Assembly: GCF_964340395.1 (NCBI RefSeq)
Contig: NC_135556.1
Location: forward strand, 10,121,001-10,185,000
Direction of reading: 5' to 3'
Length of the DNA stretch: 64,000 bases
DNA from: Glandiceps talaboti
Taxonomy: Eukaryota > Hemichordata > Enteropneusta > Spengelidae
In this document: piece by piece, positions 45,731 to 62,830 of the stretch
Position numbering within the stretch: the first letter of the stretch is position 1
Layout: each line of letters begins with the position of its first letter
Position numbers and translations under genes: made by a program
The notes under the pieces: model-generated
What the model was told of the DNA's origin: nothing
Seen by the model: only the letters and a program-made list of their open reading frames with translations
Databases searched by the model: none

Positions 45731-46162
45731 TCATATCGCATAATTATGTAGCCTTTCCTCATATCTAGTCTTGGGCATGTTGTGAAATATAATACAAATT
45801 GATTTTAGATGCAATCATGTGGTGTAGTAATGCGGTGCAGTGTAGTGTAGTGTAATGTAATGTAATGAAGTGTAGCATAGCACAGTACAGTGTTATTGTA
45901 GTTTCCTTATTTATTGATTTACTCGAGTAGATTTTAACAATAGTTAAAAGTACACGGGGGTGCTACAATGACACATTGTAAAGAAATGAAAACAATTACG
46001 AGTGAGGTCAAATGTCTCCACAATCGGTAAGATCTCAAATACATAATACACAATCATGAAGAGATGAAACAAACCAGTGAAACAAAATACTAAAAAAATA
46101 AAGAAATAAGTTAGGTGTACCTACTATGTCTCTGTGAACTTTTTAAATTATTAGACAAGTAT

Positions 46163-46343
46163 AGTAGCAGCTAGTCTTGCTGCTAGACGTTCGGGCTTTC
46201 TTGATATACTATAAGCGAACGAAGTTCGCAATGAGGACTTGCCCGAACACTTGGATGTTCCATCCTCGATAGCGATGTTCGGTCGTGTGTCGTATTCTAT
46301 CGGAAGAACATCCGAGGTCTAGCAGATAGACTAAGTAGCAGCT
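46163..46343. mobile_element. Hairpin MITE, CTGCTAGAC family, copy 2
   Basis: The outer arms read GCAGCTAGTCTTGCTGCTAG on the left and GGTCTAGCAGATAGAC then AGTAGCAGC on the right, inverted. An inner palindrome GCGAACGAAGTTCGC is present. It shares TGCTAGAC-TTCGGG-TTTCTT ends with the copy at 17,698. It ends 120 bp upstream of the gene D start codon. Confidence 0.6.
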
Positions 46344-46463
46344 TGAGTCCAAAGAGCGTCGAATAATCAATAATTTATTTACTCGTTCTTGAACCAATGC
46401 CCCTACAACGCAGTCACGCTCTTTTGGCTGGTGCAATGAGTTCTCAATACAGGACAATCCAAG

Positions 46464-47308
46464 ATGGAGGACAAATGTCTAACAAATACGCTACATGTCC
46501 ACAGAGATAGACTAGAGCGGTTACATGAAATCGTAGAACGGACTAAAGGTCTCCAAGAAGACATACGTACGTCTCTGGGTGAAGGAATATCCACCCAGCT
46601 AATCACAGATCGCGAGGAACAATCGATCCGACAGGTGTTAGAACAGAGAACAGTTATTGCAGTTATTGGTGAACGTAACTCCGGTAAGAGTTCGTTCATA
46701 AACGAATTTCTCCGCCAAAAAGTCGTCCCAACTTCCGAAACACCGTGTACCTCAAGGGTTGTACGTTTGAAATACTCTGAAGATCCTTATTTGCGTTTAC
46801 TGAATGTCGACGGTACAGAAATACCAGGATCACGACAACCTCTGAAAGGCAGCAAAGAAAGCCAACTAAATTATAGACGAGAAGTGAGGCAGTTTGCGGC
46901 ATTAAAGGGTGATGATAGAGAGAATGAAGATCTTGTGAGCCAGTCAGTTGAAGTGGGACTGAATCATCCGTTGCTACAGCTGGGCATAGAGTTCGTAGAT
47001 TCGCCTGGTAGGAATGAAAACAAGACACTGGATGTGGTGGTCGACCGACTTGTCCTGGAGAAAACAGCGCCAATTGTCATATACATTATTGACGGGAAAT
47101 ATGGACTACGTCCTGCCGTAAGCATACATATTCTTTTTCAATTGATTTTTTAATGGTTATCATTCACGAAATTAAACTAGTGTTACTTAGTTCTATTGTT
47201 ATAGGGAAGCGCCTGTTTATGTATGTGACTTGCATCTGTTTGTTTGTTTGTTTGTTTGTTTGTTTGCTTGTTTGTTTGTGCGCGCGCGCGCGTGTGTGTG
47301 TGTGTGTA

Positions 47309-47363
<55 letters not shown>

Positions 47364-50300
47364 CTAGAATTCAAAATCGCTGGACCAATTGCCTTGGCAT
47401 TTGGTGGAGGATATTGTGAGGCTCCAGATCAAAAGATTCTTAAGACAAGATGACGTCTTTGTTGATATACATACAGGTAAAACATGGAGGGATCGCCGAA
47501 CGACTGTGCGTATCATATACATTTTATATTAGATAGATAAGAAACAGGCTTCCCACAGACCACTCAATGCAAATATAAACAACATCATCTGACCCCCACT
47601 GATACACATACACACACACATCGTCCTTGGAACAAACAAGCTATTGAAAATAATGGCATTGGCAAATAGAAAAATAATCTTCATGGTCTATGAATAAAGA
47701 TATATCCTATTCTAAATAACCACTGCAAGCACCATACTTAGGATGTGTCTTGCAAAGAAACGGATAAGGACCTCCAACCCCTACAAAATCTAAACCGTCC
47801 CCCTTTGATGAACTTTCCACCAACAATTTGGGATATTAATATATTGATAAATAGTACATAATGAAGATATCAGAGTTACTAAAGATTCATGGTACAATCT
47901 CACGTTCTCACTCTATCACATGAGTAAATTATCTATCAGTGGAGTTGTATTAAAGTATTAGATATGATCAGAACTTCTTCACGACTATTTTTTAGTTCTG
48001 TGAGGCATCTGTTTTCACATCTAAGTGACATTTTTGTTTGGTGTATTGTTTTACTAATTTGATTACTTTGTCATCCCCATATTTCTAATTACGTATTCGA
48101 TCATTTTTTTCCACTATTATTATGATACTAAAAGGACCGTGCTAATATCCAGTTCTTCAAAGAAAGGTGTCCTGGATCGAAGTTGTTTTATATCTGTAGT
48201 AAAATTGACAGGGACAGAAGAGCGAGCTACTACGATGAAAACTCTGATGAAAACTCTGATGACTCTGATGATGACGAGGCTCCGGAGCCAAGCATCACGA
48301 AGGAAGAAAGGGTATTAAAGGAACTGCACCGCTGGGGTTTTTTGGATACGAAATCAATGGAATCCGACATGTTTTATGGCATATCGGTCAAGGGAATGAG
48401 AACAGAACGAGAGAGGGGAAATGTTAATAATATCTACACAGACGTTTTTCAAAAGTTCACAAAGAAGCTGGCCCGCTGTTTGGATGCCCATTTAAAGACA
48501 ACCTTATCAAGCACAATAGGGTCACTGATGAGATGTCATGGTAAGTGCTTCTACTGCTTCTCCCAGAAACAAGAACAGCTGGAGCAAGAAGAAGAGGAAC
48601 TAGCCAAGGCACTGAGATCTGCTAGACAGTCAGAAGAAGAACTGTATCAGGAACTCTTGAGATCGGTCAACAGTAATAAGGGGAGAGTGCAGGCAATCGT
48701 CACAGCAGTTGTACAAGATGTCTCAACCAATATCGAATATGACGTACAACATTTGAAGTTGGAAAGGGTGGTACCGTATGATCACTTACTGCAACATCGG
48801 GATGTGCAGACAAAGTACCCGGATTTAGATTTGGATGAAGAATTTTACAAGCTCCATGCCCTGTGTAATGAGATACGTAATCACATCATTAACGCAGTTT
48901 TCCGTCGAGTTGAGAGAGATGTGGCGAATCTCCTAGAAGAACAAGTGGCACCGTCATGGTTCAAAGTGATTGACATAATGGAAGCTCTGGACAACGAAAC
49001 ACTGAAACGAAACATTGAATCTATCTATCAATTTGTTGGCTACGATTCAGATTACAAGAAAGACGCCCGCACTTCTTTGACGGACTTGATGTATGCACTA
49101 ATCAGAGCAGTCAGGGAAGATCTGACTGAACACCTACGAAGCATCTATGCCATATTACCTATGGTAGATGTTGCATATGAACTGTACTATGTCGGTGGAC
49201 GACACATCCCACCATTGAAAGAAGCTGCTCGAGTGCTGGTTGGTAGACTGCATTCCAATCAACTTGCAGATGTCATCATCAATGCATGTAACAATAAGAT
49301 GCACACATGCCACGAACAGTTCGACAATTCTATCAAGCACATAGAGTTTTTCAAACAGGAAATGAGGATCAATGTCAAGGAACAGATTGGTGCAACAACA
49401 TCCATGATAATATCTAAACTGGCTCAACTAGAAATCAGGAACCACGCTTTGAAGTATGAAATCATAAGAGGTACCATCATAAAGAAAGGACAAAAGCTGT
49501 TCCATGGTCAACATAGTGAGATCTACCAGTTGAAAATGGGATGGGGGATAAGACATCCAGAATCATGCGTCATACGTATTGAGAAGAAAGATGATGCAGG
49601 TACCTGGGGGACAGCCATAACGAACCTCTACTATGCCTAGTAAGTATCATGTATCGTTCTCAAGGCAATATTAACATTTCACTTTTTCTATATCTATAAT
49701 TATCATTAATTGTGAAGAAATGACTTACAGCGAATTTCAAAATATCGTTCAGTTTTTCTGTTTGATACAACCATGCAGAAACCAATCCGAAACTGCATAT
49801 GCTACACTTTAAGATAGCAAGATTGAATGAGTATAGTATCTTGCTACATTTTGTCTAAGTGAAATGAACTACACGTGCCAACATACAGACATCAAATGAA
49901 CACCCGAATATCTGCATGGAGTTGCAGTTCATTTATATGGTTTATTTCATTTTAGACTATATGTAGCAAAAATGCGATCTTGCTATTGAAGTGTGGCATA
50001 TGCAGTCTCGTGTTGGTTTCTGCGTGGTTGTATCAAACAGAAAAGCTGAGTCATTGTACATTCACTACGAATGTATCAAATATTACTGACATATCAAGAA
50101 CACGTTTACAACATATTTAAGATTAACTATCCTGTACTGTAACTGTAACATTTATTTCTCAAATATTTTCGCAGCAACTGTAAACAGAGTCCTCACCTTC
50201 TTCGGATCCATGGTTGGTTACTACCCAAGCCAGACACACTATACGTCGTCATGGAGAGGGCAGCTAAGAGTTTAGACAAGGACAAACTAGCAACAACACA

Positions 50301-51145
50301 ACAAAAGTTACAGTGTGTCATAGACGTGGCTAAAGGAATAGATTGCATCCATTCCTGTGGATTCATTTTCAACAATCTGGAGGACAAAAACATACTGGTA
50401 AATAATCTTCACTGACTTTCTATGACCGTGTTACACTGTACATTTTAATATGTTTTCCATTTTATCTTTTCTTTCTAGCGTTGTAAGTCTGTCTGTTTAT
50501 TCCACGTGCATATGTTTCTATCTTCGTGTTTCCCTGTTATGTCAGTCAGTCAGTCTGTCTGTTTGTCTGACTGTCTGTCTCTATCCGTCCGTCCATTCGT
50601 CCTTTCTTTCATTCACCCAATCATCCATCCATGCATCGGCATGTCTGTCATTCTGTCTGTCCGTCCATCTGAATTCCTTCCTTCCTTCCTTCCTGTTTTT
50701 TGTCCATTGTCATCATTTTCATTTGTTGTTTCGGATATTCGAATTCATTCACTGAAAACTCTACGAATTAAATTCTGTTTATAAATAGCAAAGTTGTTCA
50801 TCTGTCATATTCTGAGTATCACTGATAGAAGATTTGTATTTCCTATTAAAGATTATGTCAGACAACAGAGCTGTCATCAACACCTGTAAAGGCAGATATG
50901 AAGTTCTCCGTGGACAGGCAGCCAAAATTGATATTCGTCAAATTGGTGAACTATTGCTAAGGTTTTATGGAGGAAACATAGATAACACAACTACAGGATC
51001 TCTTCGTGTCAACAGGCCAAGTACTTGTGGTAACGATAGAGTATGGCGGCTAATCGAAAAATGTTTGAATCAATACCAACAAATCACTTTGAAAGCACTC
51101 ATACAAGAATTGCACTCGATATTGCAAACCCCTGTCATGACCTAG
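46464..51145 (+). CDS. DSTYK-like: DSTYK-like gene D: GTPase with trimmed pseudokinase, 891 aa
   Basis: Exons 46,464-47,117, 48,135-49,639, 50,175-50,397 and 50,852-51,145 (phases 0, 2, 0), giving 891 aa. The first three exons have exactly the lengths of gene C (654, 1505, 223 nt). Motifs: GERNSGKS at 69-76, PCTSR, DSPG at 179-182 and SKID at 240-243. A codon-repeat acidic insert (ENSDENSDDSDDDEAPE) follows G4, encoded by reiterated GAAAACTCTGATG units. The pseudokinase tail has Arg699 at the VAIK Lys position, FNN for HRD, VINTCKG for the DFG region and a shortened activation segment before IDIRQIGELLLRFYGG. The stop read at the end of exon 2 lies in the intron, because the donor (TA|GTAAGT) splits the codon. 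Parts are nearly identical to C. Confidence 0.9.
47118..48134 (+). other. Intron 1 of gene D, with microsatellite
   Basis: 1.0 kb. It has (TTTG)n, (CG)n and (GT)n runs at 47,237-47,363; the rest is AT-rich with nothing notable. The acceptor (CTAAAAG) has a modest pyrimidine tract about 20 bases upstream. Confidence 0.8.
49750..50049. mobile_element. MITE with about 110-bp inverted arms in gene D intron 2
   Basis: The left arm TCTGTTTGATACAACCATGC then AGAAACCAATCCGAAACTGC is mirrored on the right, which ends GGTTTCTGCGTGGTTGTATC then AAACAGAAAAGCTGA. It fills most of the 535-bp intron 2. A related copy lies at 35,083-35,452. Confidence 0.75.
50398..50851 (+). other. Intron 3 of gene D, with short tandem repeats
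   Basis: 454 bp. It contains (CAGT)n/(CTGT)n, CCGT and TTCC repeat tracts between about 50,540 and 50,700. No exon-like sequence. The open frames through it are repeat artefacts. Confidence 0.8.
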
Positions 51146-55539
<4,394 letters not shown>

Positions 55540-58500
55540 TTATCTTTTCTTTGGGTTTTGTTCATAAGTACGTTTAATCTTAATGAGTTCGTTGACAATG
55601 TCGTCAAATGTGGGTCTATCTTGTGCTTCTCCACTCCAACATCTCTGCATTAAGTCCCATGATTTCTTGTCAAACTTTGAGATATACTCCGGACGGTGTC
55701 CATCCATGCAAAGAAACATCAAATCAGTTGGACGTCTAATCTGTGCGTAGTTTTTAGGACAAGTACCGGACCCTTCCAAAATAAACCAAAGCAGAATACC
55801 GAAGGCGTAAACATCGATCGACTTGTTGTGAGCTTCTCCTCGGATGACCTCTGGGGGCATTGCTATGGGAGCACCAACAATCGAATCAGTGATAAGGCCT
55901 TCTGCTTTGCAGAGTCCGAAATCTGCTACCTTAACTTCACCGTCAGCACTCAACTAGAACAACCAAATAAAAAAATGTATGCCTCACAATAACTAATAGG
56001 AGAAATTTATTCAAAAGTTAGCCATGTTTAAATACTAAAACCACTGTTAACAAGCAAATGATCTAGGCACTCCCTCATTTGCGGTGCCATCATTTTTAAT
56101 GATTAACAAGTTGTCTGGCCGTTGCTTGTAGTATTACGATGTCTAGTGATCTCTAACCTCAGGCCTGCAGTCTGAGCTCAAACAGAACAAAACCGACCTG
56201 CATTAGGCATACAGAATGGAAACTTCCACAATGCCCTTACAAACAATAATGAAGTAAGTCTATCTGATCACATGAGGTGTAACTATTATCTGGTACCAGG
56301 TAAATATCATGCAGTTCATATTTTCAATATAAAATTATGTCGTTGCTCATTGACAGATATTAACATCGATAATTAACGTTATTAAAATAAACGAAACGAA
56401 TCTTGTAATTATTAGATACACTCCTTCCTGCATCCCGGAATATTCATATTGTCTCCATAGGCAAGTCTGAAGACAGCATGGACTCTGGAACATCTTATAT
56501 AATTCTGCCACTATTTATATTTTACTCACCAGAACATTCTCAGTTTTGATATCCCTGTGAACTATTCCTTGATCGTGTAAGAATCGAATAGCTTTGGCTG
56601 TTTCAATGGCTATTCGGAATCTCTCCAACTCAAACTCGATGTGAGGTAAGGCTTTCATCAGGTCCCACTTCATTCGAGGTGTAATAAGAAACAGGAATCC
56701 ACTGTAATCCACACTCGCATACAGAGGTAGTATTCTGTCGTTTTTCCCAAGTGACCTGAAAAAAAAACATCCGTACTTGAATGCGTCAAAAAGACATCAG
56801 TATGGGACATAATCATATCATTATTTCTCCTCTATGTACACTATGCAATGCCAATAGTCTTAGATATTGACTTCCCGCATCAATTTTTGAAGCCGAATTC
56901 AGGGTAAGTGTAGTTTCATTCAAAACAACATTTAAAGCCAGAAATTCGACTATGTATTTCTTTCATTCAACTTTCTTGTATATTCAGCCAAATTTACAAG
57001 AACCGATTTCACATATTCTCATGGATGTTTGAATTCTATTATCAGTAACATGACGTCATTGTTATCATGGTTGACATATGGTAGCAATGGTTTTAAATGA
57101 GAATGGCTCTCTACCTTGTATAATGAACCTCAAGTGCAAGGTCATCGGGGTCGTTGATTTGTCTCTTCATGTCAATAACTTTGACAACACATGGTTCACC
57201 ATTTACAAAGTTTCCACATTCAAAGACGTCTCCCTGACTGCCCTGTCCTATCTTCCTACCTAGGGTTGGTATTCCGAATTTCCTTGTGTCGATGATAGAA
57301 TGGGTGGCCAGCTCCAGGCGTGCTATCTTGGGCGACATTTCTCTTATTCGCGCTCTCTCTCTGTCATTTGTTTTGAAGGCGTATTCTAGAACATCTTCAA
57401 GATCTGTCATGGCCCCCAAGAATCTTACATGACAAGTTTGGAGATGCTGCGTGGCTTGCTCAATCACTCTCGTTGCGATTGTTTCAGCATTGACACGACT
57501 TAGGATGTCCTCTGCAACTGACCTCTTCCACTTTTCATTCACTCGTATTTGTCCTCGCAGAGTAGCTATCGGATCTCGCATCATATCAATAGTTTTTCTG
57601 ATGAATCGTCGTGCAGACATCTTCCACGTAGTCTGTTCTAGAGCGATAGCGTTTTCTACATTGTACGAGGACATGGTACATTGCCTGAGGATTTCTGAAA
57701 CTTCATAGTCAGAATCCGACTTCTGGCCAACCATTTCCAGCTCTTGGGCTGTCTGCACTAAGTCGGCCATGATGCTATTTTCATCTCTGAAATCGCTACC
57801 TAAAGTCTCTGTGATATTCGTGCTCAGAAATGAGATGACGAGGCGTTCGATTTGCTCCGTACACTGCTTTGCCAGCTCGTTTTTGTTCACAAGTTCATCC
57901 CCGGGGACATCTATATCTATGAACTTGTGTGATGATGCAATTTTCAGTATTGCAGCTTTTTTATCTGTGATGGCTTTGGCTACGCTACTTGTAAAACCGC
58001 TTTTCCGGGTTCGTATTTTGTTGAACATCTTGGAGTAGATCTTATTTTCTGTTTGGCGACACGTGTCCATTTTCTGCTTAGACTCCTCTTCTGTATACTT
58101 GGATTGTGTTGCTCGTCCAATGAAGAAGTCAAGGCAGCGAGTATGAGATGCTACCAGAGTAGTGCTTGCACTAACAATAATGGCACCAAGAGAGGAAGAC
58201 ACGAAGCTGCAAAGACAGTTCTTAAAGCGGTTATAATCTTCAACGAAAGGCATATACTCTTTGTTACCTTTAAACTGTCTAACTCTCCAATTAGAAATAC
58301 CATGGAAAGTCGGACACTTTTCCATCGGAACTTCTGTTGGCAAGAAGCCTTCTTTGACAAGACTGTTGTAAGCACGTGTTTTCTTTTCTCTTACAACTTC
58401 CATCTCAGGAATATCGCCATCATCGTCATCTTCATCTTCGTCTTTATCGACCTTGGTTACGACAAAAAAAATTTCACGATTCCCCTCTCGAACCTTTCTT

Positions 58501-59847
58501 ATATCTTCCCTATCCTGAGAAAAAAAACACACAAAGAAAAGGTAGGTGAGGTAAACAAGAAAATTCAGGACAAACATGAACATGTGGTTCTCATAGTAAA
58601 CCCCGTGAAAATAGGCACGAGGGGGTGGTATTTATGATATGGGTTGTCAACAAATGTTTATATGTGCGTCATTTGTTTAAAAGTGTTCATTGGTTGTTTC
58701 ACGCCATTTTGACGTCCTAACGACAAGCTTAGAATAAACGGGATACCTAGGTAAACGTTGATACCATAAGGTTTTCATTTCAGAGCTACATGAACGGCTA
58801 CATAAATTAACTTTGATCGGAAAACAATACAATGTATATATTGGATATCAATTTTACTCACCCCTACCATTGACCCATCCACCTACCTATACTGCTAACT
58901 GGGTGATGCTATGGGTGCACGTGAAGAAAGCTATAGCTTTAAACAAAAAACTTTTAGCTGTGTTTGAGACAATCCAGTTTCCATGTATGCAGGTAGACAG
59001 GTAGATATGTAGGTTGGCAGGTAGATAGATAAGTAGGTAGGTAGGCAGGCAGGCAGGTAGATAGGTAGATAGGTAGGTAGGTAGGTAGGTAGGCACTGAG
59101 GTAGATAGGTATAGGTAGGTACCCATGTATCGTTTATTCATTTGTATTTAATTGGTGATGAGATGAGATGGATACCGTTTCACTAACCTGGTTTGTGAGT
59201 TGATTTTTGCCGTCCAGTACGTACACCACAAATGGTACGATCCTACTAAGTTCACCAAGAACCATTTTATCCAGTTCTTCGTTTTCCTGTAGCCCTGGCG
59301 AATCTACTAATTCGATGCCACTCTCAAGGAATTCATTCTTCACCTCTGCCAAGACATAGGTACCGATGGTTTCGGGATCTCTTCGCCCTTTTTTAAGTTC
59401 TATGAATTCTTCTGGTACTCTTCTTTTTATATCCCTCTGCTCTATAATTTTGTCGTCCTTCGATACAACATATGCCATCGGTTTCTCTCCATATCTTAAT
59501 TTTACCAGTCGAGCTGTGCAAGGTGTTTCTCTTGCTACTACATACGTGTGACCAAGTATCAAATTGATCAATGAACTCTTGCCCGAATTTGTCTGTCCAA
59601 CGAAAATCAAGCTGGGTCTCTGACCGACTCGATCGATATCTTGCTGTTCTTTTCGGTCTAAAAGTTTGAGTCCCCTTTCATTGATTGCTTTCATTAATCC
59701 AGGAGACAACCGACATCGTATATCATCATAGCATTGGACGGTTGCATCCTTGATTCGTAGTACGTTACGGGAGTCTTCCGTATACGACAAAAACGCTGCT
59801 TTCAGAACGTCCTCTTCCGAATCGCCACGTCGCTGTGATGTCGCCAT
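55540..59847 (-). CDS. DSTYK-like: DSTYK-like gene E: GTPase fused to an intact kinase, 899 aa
   Basis: Exons on the minus strand: 59,188-59,847, 57,115-58,514, 56,530-56,755 and 55,540-55,953 (phases 0, 2, 0), giving 899 aa. GTPase motifs: GQTNSGKS at 84-91, PCTAR at 109-113, DSPG at 182-185 and TKVD at 240-243, with an acidic run (DKDEDEDDDDGD) right after. A helical middle follows. The kinase has every key element: glycine loop GQGSQGDV from 643, Lys665 in CVVKVI, a likely alpha-C Glu682, HRDIKTEN at 753-760, DFG at 773-775 and MPPEV with Glu797. SIVGAPIAMPPEV and SIDVYAFGILLWF closely resemble human DSTYK (SIVGTPIHMAPEL, DVYAFGILFW), and the length is close to human (929). It should be an active kinase, by analogy able to phosphorylate Ser/Thr and Tyr. 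The start MATSQRRGD sits in an AAAATGG context. Confidence 0.92.
58515..59187 (-). other. Intron 1 of gene E, with (GGTA)n repeat
   Basis: 673 bp between the GTPase exon and the G4 exon. It includes a GGTA/AGGC/AGAT tetranucleotide tract at about 58,982-59,125. The acceptor TTTTTTCTCAG is strong. No further exon is visible. Confidence 0.85.
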
Positions 59848-61131
59848 TTTAGAACTGACACACCGCTCTTAAGTCGACTTCAATCCACGGTTCAGAAAGG
59901 CAGAAAGACTGTTTTTTGGGCTGATAAGCCTTCGCAACCTGTTACAAAATGGCAGAAAATGTTATGTTGTGTCAAATACTTTACCTCTGACCTCTGAACC
60001 CCCTGTCGTATTGTTTACTCTATACACACAATAAATGGTAAACTGAGATCCACGCAGCACGAAATCCCCCTTGAGACTGTCTTCGTGAAATTCTATTAAA
60101 TTGCTCCTTCCCAAGTCGCCACTTACTTGTCATTTAAAATTCAAAGTCACCGTCATGTACACGGGGTATTCGATATAACTCGATATTCATGACTACATTT
60201 TTAGCGACTATAAAAAACGTATACTTTACACAACTTGTATATGTAGGCGACAAAAAAATCAAAGTTTCACTTTATTCTAGAGACTATACAGATGTAAATG
60301 CATTGCAACTGTCATGGCGGTGCCATCAAAACATAACACAATGAAGCTGCGCATGAGCATTAATTTATGTCGTACCTCGACAACCAGTCCCAGCTGGCCC
60401 AGTGACACCTCGGCGTTCTTGTACAGATTGCTGCAATGTCATATGACGAAGACAGAGGGAAGAACCCACCTCACTGAATATTAATCTGAACGAAACTAGG
60501 TAAACGGGGAAAACCAGTCACTTTCGATTTATGTAATCAATTCAAATGGGAATTTCCTGTATACGGGGAAAACCACAGTCACTTTCGATTTTTTTTTTCT
60601 TTCTTCGCATTGCAATGTGTTTTATTATAAAAGCACTTTGAATTTCGTAGTAATCACTAAACATGTCACGTGTCCCTTTTTTTAAAGTAAGAACTTCCTT
60701 CAGACAGTGAATTAACACTGTACAAAGTAGTGCATATACACAACGTAGGCTCGTTTTAAAAAACAAACTTGTCCGAATGGAAGGAGTACATTTCGTATTC
60801 TGCAAATGTAGCCTACTGATAAACCCACCAAATGAATGAAATCAAGATCAATTTTAGACCGGTACCATTGAAATAAACTGAGCCTATAAATTGTTCTCTT
60901 TCTCAGTGTGTATTTTGTAAGCGAAGAATGTCGGAGTAGAAAGACAATTTTTTTCTCCAATTATTCAGTTTAGCCGATGGGAGACCATTGGGTATTCTTC
61001 TGTGCTTTATACGTGACACGTGTAGATCGAGGATAGAAATGCCGTGTTTATTTCCATATAGTGTTAGAGAAGGTTATTGGAATTTGGGTGTGGCCTTTAA
61101 GAAATACAATCGCAGAAGTACCTATACATAA

Positions 61132-61177
61132 ATACATACATACATACATACACGCGCACACAGACATATACACAGCC

Positions 61178-61215
<38 letters not shown>

Positions 61216-61291
61216 CCAGACAGACAGACAGACAGACAGACAGACATACATACATACATACATACATACATACATACATACATACATACAT
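61132..61291. repeat. (CATA)n/(ACAG)n microsatellite
   Basis: CATA, then ACAG, then CATA again over about 160 bp, about 1.3 kb upstream of the gene E start codon. Confidence 0.97.
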
Positions 61292-61887
61292 CGTTCATCC
61301 ATCACACTCTGAGACAGAAAATATTGAATGATCACCACCATTTATTGGTCTCATTTTAACTGTCATTCTATCAACCAATGCCTCTAAACAGTATAGTTCA
61401 CGGTGTAAGGTAAGGTTCTGCAATCTGTTTATTATAATGAAGTAAGTGGTTAAACGCCTTGAAATCAATATATATATATGGGTGTGTGTGTATTCATATA
61501 TAAATTCTTTGTAGGCTTTAGGTAAATTTAAAATGAAAAACTTTGTATACATTTAATATCTGTACAATCCATATACATGTGCGTTTTTCGCCCGTCTAAT
61601 ATACATACAAAGAGTGTCTCGATGCTAATATTCGATAAGAAAGACATCGGCAAACACTGACAGTTGTCGGCTACGGGCTTTGATATTTGTGAAAATCATC
61701 GGACAGCGTCTTCCTATAACTAAATTCAGATTGTTCCAAAATTCCTCAACAGGCCTAGGAAGTGAGAAGTGTATAAAGTATTGGGAATGAAGTGAAGCGT
61801 GTTGTAGGCGTTGTGACGTAATATGATAAGTATTGTTGAGCTGCTTCATTGTTTTACAATGTTAAATTCCTAGCCCAGTCACGCCAG

Positions 61888-62296
61888 TAAGGCCTAACAA
61901 AAATCATTGTATGGTTCCGATTACCTTCAGTTTTAGAATAGGTGGAGTGGGTAGGTAGATTTTGTATTTTATTTTTTTAAATATTTTTTTTTTAATATGA
62001 GTGTCTAGTTCAAGTAGTTATGTTTTCCGTTGTTTTTCACATGGTCTCTGTACGTGTTATTGGTTTCTTCTCATCAGATGTACAGTCATTATAGAGTGGA
62101 AGAACAGTTTTACATAAAAATGTATATTGTCTTTTTCAGTTGATGTCAGATTCTGTATCCACTATTTCTTGCGAGACTTCACAATTTTCACGTTTTTTAT
62201 TATTTTTTTCTCTCATACGTAAAAAAAGTTTAGGGTCGGCCTGAAAAACTAGGTGGGTCGGGTAACCGGAACGAAACAATTGTTTTATTAGGCCTA
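61888..62296. mobile_element. MITE, TAGGCC family, copy 2
   Basis: Begins TAAGGCCTAACAAAAATCAT then TGTATGGTTCCGATTACC. Ends GGGTAACCGGAACGAAACAA then TTAGGCCTA in inverted order. The interior matches the copy at 21,942 over most of its length (for example GTTGATGTCAGATTCTGTAT and GCGAGACTTCACAATTTTC). Confidence 0.78.
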
Positions 62297-62589
62297 TTAT
62301 GGCTCTGGAAGGTGACCTCTGAACCTACAATATATATGTAATGGTGTAAGTACTATTCTAATTTTAACGAGTACTGATAATTCAGATATCTTACTCAAAT
62401 TGTGTGAGTATGTATATAAAGCTATGGAGATGAGAACTTCCAAAGTAAATATCATGTAATACATTTTTCTCACTTTGCTATCTGTACGACAGAAATGTAT
62501 TTTTCACTAGTTTACATATGGGCCGGTAGCCTAGAAACGCAATAAACATATTATTATATTATTGCTATTCTAAATTGATATCCATAATA

Positions 62590-62830
62590 ATGCACAATCA
62601 ATCAATCAATCATAAAGAATTTCTATAGCGCCAGATTCCAAAAGATAAGTTCTGTTCGATGGCGCTTGAAAGGTTCAATCCACACAATATGCTAGTTTGA
62701 AAAGATGTGCTTTCAATTTGTTCTTAGAAGTTTCCAGATTTGATGACTGACGAATTTCTTGTTGTCAGCCATTCCAAAGTTTTGGAGCACAGTTTGAAAG
62801 CACGGCCGCCATATGTCTTGTTCTTAAATG
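62590..62830 (-). mobile_element. Minus-strand SINE or LINE 3'-tail fragment
   Basis: Read on the minus strand it ends GGCGCTATAGAAATTCTTTA then TGATTGATTGATTG, a common non-LTR tail. Upstream words around CTCCAAAACTTTGGAATGGC resemble widespread deuterostome L2/CR1-type tails. It is truncated at the 5' side, and the exact family is not determined. Confidence 0.5.

Larger units (their letters stand above)
43412..46463. other. Intergenic region between genes C and D
   Basis: Holds the 3' flank of gene C, a SINE (45,377-45,730), a degenerate (GTGTA)n tract (45,820-45,895) and a hairpin MITE (46,163). The stretch 43.4-45.3 kb shows no gene or repeat that I can name. Confidence 0.65.

Noticed and set aside
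33403-49640. Stop codons directly after ...YYA at the end of exon 2 in genes B, C and D
   Set aside because: They arise from reading into GTAAGT donors. The split codon joins in phase with exon 3, so these are not truncations.
29152-51145. Calling genes B, C and D pseudogenes
   Set aside because: All four exons are open with intact splice sites and matching phases, and the GTPase motifs are conserved. Loss of kinase residues does not make a pseudogene.
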